Assembly (NCBI RefSeq): GCF_016219575.1
Contig: NZ_JACRMG010000012.1
Location: forward strand, 1 to 64,000
DNA length: 64,000 bases
Origin: Bradyrhizobium sp.
GTDB lineage: Bacteria; Pseudomonadota; Alphaproteobacteria; Rhizobiales; Xanthobacteraceae
Reading direction: 5' to 3'
Positions 61,312 to 64,000 of this stretch are shown here, in pieces. The stretch's first letter is position 1, and the number at the start of each line of letters is the position of its first letter. The position numbers and the translations under genes are program-made. The notes beneath the pieces were generated by a model that saw nothing but the letters and a program-made list of their open reading frames with translations, did not search any database and had not been told where the DNA came from.

Positions 61312-63044
61312 TGGCTCGCCATTCGGCTGCGCATTATTTCCTCGAAGGCCTGGTCGATCTCGGCGTCGAGTACATCTTCGCCAATCTCGGCACCGACCAT
61401 GTGTCGCTGATCGAGGAGATGGCGCGCTGGGACAGGCAAGGCCGCAAGCATCCCGAAGTCATCCTCTGCCCGCATGAAGTCGTGGCGGTGCACATGGCTG
61501 GCGGCTATGCGCTCGCTACAGGCCGCGCGCAGGCGGTGCTGGTGCATGTCGACGCCGGCACCGCGAATGCCTGCATGGCGATCCAGAACCTGTTCCGCTA
61601 TCGCCTGCCGGTTCTGCTGTTTGCCGGCCGCGCGCCGCATACACTGCATGGTGAGCTCACGGGATCACGCGACAGCTATGTGCACTTCGTGCAGGACCCT
61701 TTCGACATCGCCAGCATCGTGCGCCCTTACGTGAAGTGGGAATATTCCCTGCCCTCGGGCGTGGTGGTGAAAGAGGCACTAGCGCGCGCCAGCGCCTTTG
61801 CCCACAGCGATCCGCCGGGCCCGGTCTATATGATGCTGCCGCGTGAGACTCTGGCGGAGGAATGGGACGAAGCTGCGATGCCGCCCTACCCGCCGGCGCG
61901 TTACGGCAGCGTGCACGCCGGCGGCATCGAGCCGGCGCGGGTCGAGGCCATTGCCGATGCGCTGATGCGCGCCGAAAATCCGATCGCGTTCGCGGCCTAT
62001 CTCGGACGCAAGCCGCAAGCGGTTGCCGCGCTCGATCGACTGGCGCGCGTCTGCGGCATCCGCGTCGGCGAATTCAGCTCCATCGATCTCAATATCCCCC
62101 AGGACTCGCCCTGCTTTTCCGGCTCCGATCCGCAGGTCCTGCTCGAAGGCGCCGATCTCGGTCTGCTACTCGACACCGACGTTCCCTTTGTGCCACAGTC
62201 CGCCAAGAATGCCTCTGCGCTCAAATGGATTCAGATCGACCTCGATCCGCTGAAGGCGGATTTTCCGATGTGGGGATTTGCCACCGACATCCGCGTGCAA
62301 GGCGACAGCAGCGTCATCCTGCAGCAGATATGCGACGCGGTCGAAGCCCGCGCGGACGAGAAATATCGCCGCCTTGTCGCCGACCGCATCGCGAGCTGGG
62401 AAGGCGCCAGGGCTGCGGCGGCGCAGAAGCGCGCCGCCACCAGCGCCAACAGGGGCATTTCGGGCGCGCTTAATCCCGCCTTCGTGCTGGCCACGCTGAG
62501 CGGCAAGATTTCGCAGGACGACGTCGTGCTCAACGAGGCCATCCGCAACGGGCCGGTGCTGCAGGAGCACGTCAGGCGCACCAAGCCACAAAGCTATATC
62601 GGGCTTGCCGGCGGTGGGCTCGGTTTCAGTGGCGGCATGGCGCTGGGTCAGAAACTTGCGCGGCCGGACCGCCGCATCGTGCAGGTGATCGGCGATGGGG
62701 GCTTTCATTTCTCTTCGCCCGACAGCGTCTATGCGGTGGCGCAGCAGTACCAGATCCCTATCTTCACACTGGTGCTCGACAATGGCGGCTGGCAGGCGGT
62801 GAAATCGGCCACGCAGCGCGTCTACCCCAAGGGCGCCGCGGCCGAGACCGATCAATTCCAGTCGCGGCTGACCTCCGGACGTCAGGGCGAGCGACGAAAT
62901 TTTTCGGAAGTGGCCAAGGCGTTCGGCGCTCATGGCGAATGCGTTACCGAGCCGGACGAACTTTCAGCGGCCATCGACCGCTGCCTCGCAGCGGTCGATG
63001 ACGGCAAGGCCGCGGTGCTGCACGTTCACGTGACGCGGTTGTGA
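61311..63044 (+). CDS. Thiamine-diphosphate-dependent enzyme (acetolactate synthase/decarboxylase-like)
   Basis: A 577-residue three-domain ThDP enzyme. The N-terminal domain has the catalytic Glu56 in ILCPHEVVAVHMAGGYALA. The C-terminal domain has VIGDGGFHFSSPDSVYAVAQ and, after 24 or so residues, LDNGGW, the ThDP/Mg site (Gly-Asp-Gly ... Asn). The middle domain is shortened compared with acetolactate synthases. It probably decarboxylates a 2-keto acid, perhaps one made by the Ldh2-type dehydrogenase. ATG 61311 shares a base with the preceding stop (TAATG). Confidence 0.9.
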   Translation: MARHSAAHYFLEGLVDLGVEYIFANLGTDHVSLIEEMARWDRQGRKHPEVILCPHEVVAVHMAGGYALATGRAQAVLVHVDAGTANACMAIQNLFRYRLPVLLFAGRAPHTLHGELTGSRDSYVHFVQDPFDIASIVRPYVKWEYSLPSGVVVKEALARASAFAHSDPPGPVYMMLPRETLAEEWDEAAMPPYPPARYGSVHAGGIEPARVEAIADALMRAENPIAFAAYLGRKPQAVAALDRLARVCGIRVGEFSSIDLNIPQDSPCFSGSDPQVLLEGADLGLLLDTDVPFVPQSAKNASALKWIQIDLDPLKADFPMWGFATDIRVQGDSSVILQQICDAVEARADEKYRRLVADRIASWEGARAAAAQKRAATSANRGISGALNPAFVLATLSGKISQDDVVLNEAIRNGPVLQEHVRRTKPQSYIGLAGGGLGFSGGMALGQKLARPDRRIVQVIGDGGFHFSSPDSVYAVAQQYQIPIFTLVLDNGGWQAVKSATQRVYPKGAAAETDQFQSRLTSGRQGERRNFSEVAKAFGAHGECVTEPDELSAAIDRCLAAVDDGKAAVLHVHVTRL

Positions 63045-63066
63045 GACAGCAAACCGGGGGAGTCCG

Positions 63067-64000
63067 ATGAAGCCTTTCGCTCAACACCTCCTGATCGGCG
63101 CGGTAGCCGCCCTCCTCACCACGACAACCGCCGGGGCGCAGGAGTATCCAACCAGGCCGATCCGCCTCATCGTCGGCTTTGCGGCCGGCGGCGGCAATGA
63201 CATCATCGCGCGGGTGTTCGGACAAAAGCTGTCCGAGAGCCTCGGCCAGCCAGTGATCGTCGAGAACAAGCCGGGCGGCGGCGCCATCGTCGCGACCGAC
63301 TATGTCGCCAAGTCGGCGCCTGACGGCTACACGCTGCTGTTGAGCGCGAGCGGCATCTCGATCAACCCGGCCCTCTACGACAAGCTACCCTATGACGCCG
63401 TCAACGATTTCTTCGCGGTCTCGCAGATCGCCTCGTTTCCTTTGATCATGATCGTCAGCGCGAGTTCACCGATCAAGTCGGTGGCCGAGTTTGTGGCATA
63501 CGCGAAGGCCAATCCAGACAAAACCAACTATGGAAGCTCGTCGGCGTCTTTCCAGCTGGTCACTGAGCTGTTCAAGCAGAAGACCGGAGCGCCGATGCAG
63601 GTTATTTCCTACAAGAGCGCAAACGAGTCGGTGCTGGCGGTAATTTCCGGCCAGATCACCACGACCATTGCCGACGCCGGTCCCGTGGTTCAGCAGATCA
63701 AGAGCGGCACCGCGCGCGCGCTGGCAGTCGCCACGGCCAAGAGGATCGACGACCTTCCCGATGTGCCCACGCTGAAGGAAGCCGGCGCCGATGTCGAGGC
63801 GGTGTTGTGGAATGGCATTTTGGTGCCAAAAGGTACGCCGCCGGCGATCGTCAAGAAATTGGAAGGCGAATTCATGCGGATCGCAAAGCTGCCCGATGTG
63901 ATCGCGCGGCTAAAACCGCTCGGCATCGAGACTATCGGCAGTTCAAGCGAGGATTTCGCGAAAGTCGTCAGCTCCGAAATCGCGCGGTGGGGCGCGGTAG
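63067..64000 (+). CDS. Bug/TctC-family periplasmic solute-binding protein (cut by window end)
   Basis: 311 codons are open to the right edge without a stop. The signal peptide (MKPFAQHLLIGAVAALLTTT, then AGA) precedes the mature start QEYPTRPIRLIVGFAAGGGN, the Bug family opening. NKPGGGAIVATDYVAKSAPDGYTLLL and ADAGPVVQQIKSGTARALAVA follow. Such proteins capture carboxylic acids for TctAB-type transporters. ATG 63067 follows GGGGGAG, 22 bases after the ThDP-enzyme stop, so it is the likely uptake protein of this operon. About 10-15 residues are missing compared with the family's usual length. Confidence 0.93.
   Translation, partial: MKPFAQHLLIGAVAALLTTTTAGAQEYPTRPIRLIVGFAAGGGNDIIARVFGQKLSESLGQPVIVENKPGGGAIVATDYVAKSAPDGYTLLLSASGISINPALYDKLPYDAVNDFFAVSQIASFPLIMIVSASSPIKSVAEFVAYAKANPDKTNYGSSSASFQLVTELFKQKTGAPMQVISYKSANESVLAVISGQITTTIADAGPVVQQIKSGTARALAVATAKRIDDLPDVPTLKEAGADVEAVLWNGILVPKGTPPAIVKKLEGEFMRIAKLPDVIARLKPLGIETIGSSSEDFAKVVSSEIARWGAV

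Overview
The window looks like chromosomal DNA of a Bradyrhizobium-type alphaproteobacterium. The evidence is high G+C coding sequence, four families of dispersed palindromic repeats of the kind scattered through Bradyrhizobium/Rhodopseudomonas genomes (124-263, 11460-11555, 13154-13241, 16405-16484), and a PutA of about 1000 residues without a DNA-binding domain next to a divergent Lrp-type regulator. I see no rRNA, tRNA or CRISPR array. All family assignments are from reading motifs, not from a database search.

Left part (1-18.3 kb): mixed housekeeping and accessory genes. At the edge is the 5' end of a probable transposase. Then come a GT39-type membrane glycosyltransferase, a membrane-anchored class III adenylate cyclase that also carries a [2Fe-2S] ferredoxin domain, a small His-rich exported protein, a cold-shock protein, a Met/His-rich periplasmic protein, putR/putA for proline catabolism, a CaiB-type CoA-transferase, an exported single-haem protein, a cyclic-nucleotide-binding protein translationally coupled to a metallo-beta-lactamase-fold hydrolase, a glutathione S-transferase, and a divergent LysR/pirin pair.

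Centre (18.3-51.8 kb): a large cell-surface polysaccharide locus, entered through a Tat-exported Gly/Ser-repeat protein with a Hint domain. It holds glycosyltransferases (19852, 34540, 39787), a Wzx-like flippase, a CDP-sugar-type cytidylyltransferase with a PIG-L deacetylase and an unrecognised cysteine-rich duplicated protein, an RmlC-like epimerase, a SAF-domain dehydrogenase, several SDR enzymes, a GNAT/FemAB-like transferase, a beta-helix (pectate-lyase-like) protein, WecB beside a GT2-GT26 fusion, an asparagine-synthetase-type amidotransferase, an OafA-like acyltransferase, an O-antigen-ligase/polymerase-like protein, a Wzz/BY-kinase-like protein, a Wza-like exporter and UDP-glucose dehydrogenase. 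This is nearly a full Wzx/Wzy set, but I find no priming glycosyltransferase. The block 39787-43138 reads as lower in G+C than its surroundings and may be a later insertion.

Right part (52.2-64 kb): an ACMSD-like amidohydrolase, a very large five-GAF/GGDEF/EAL cyclic-di-GMP protein, then a tightly spaced catabolic operon (Ldh2-type dehydrogenase, flavin monooxygenase, fumarylacetoacetate-hydrolase-like enzyme, ThDP enzyme, Bug/TctC binding protein cut by the window end) that looks like uptake and breakdown of an unidentified organic acid or aromatic compound.

The items most worth a second look are the redox-domain cyclase, the Hint-domain exported protein, the cysteine-duplicated protein inside the CDP-sugar cassette, the GT2-GT26 fusion, the BY-kinase with a changed Walker B acid, and a TTAA-N7-TTAA (CtrA-like) box upstream of the polysaccharide exporter.
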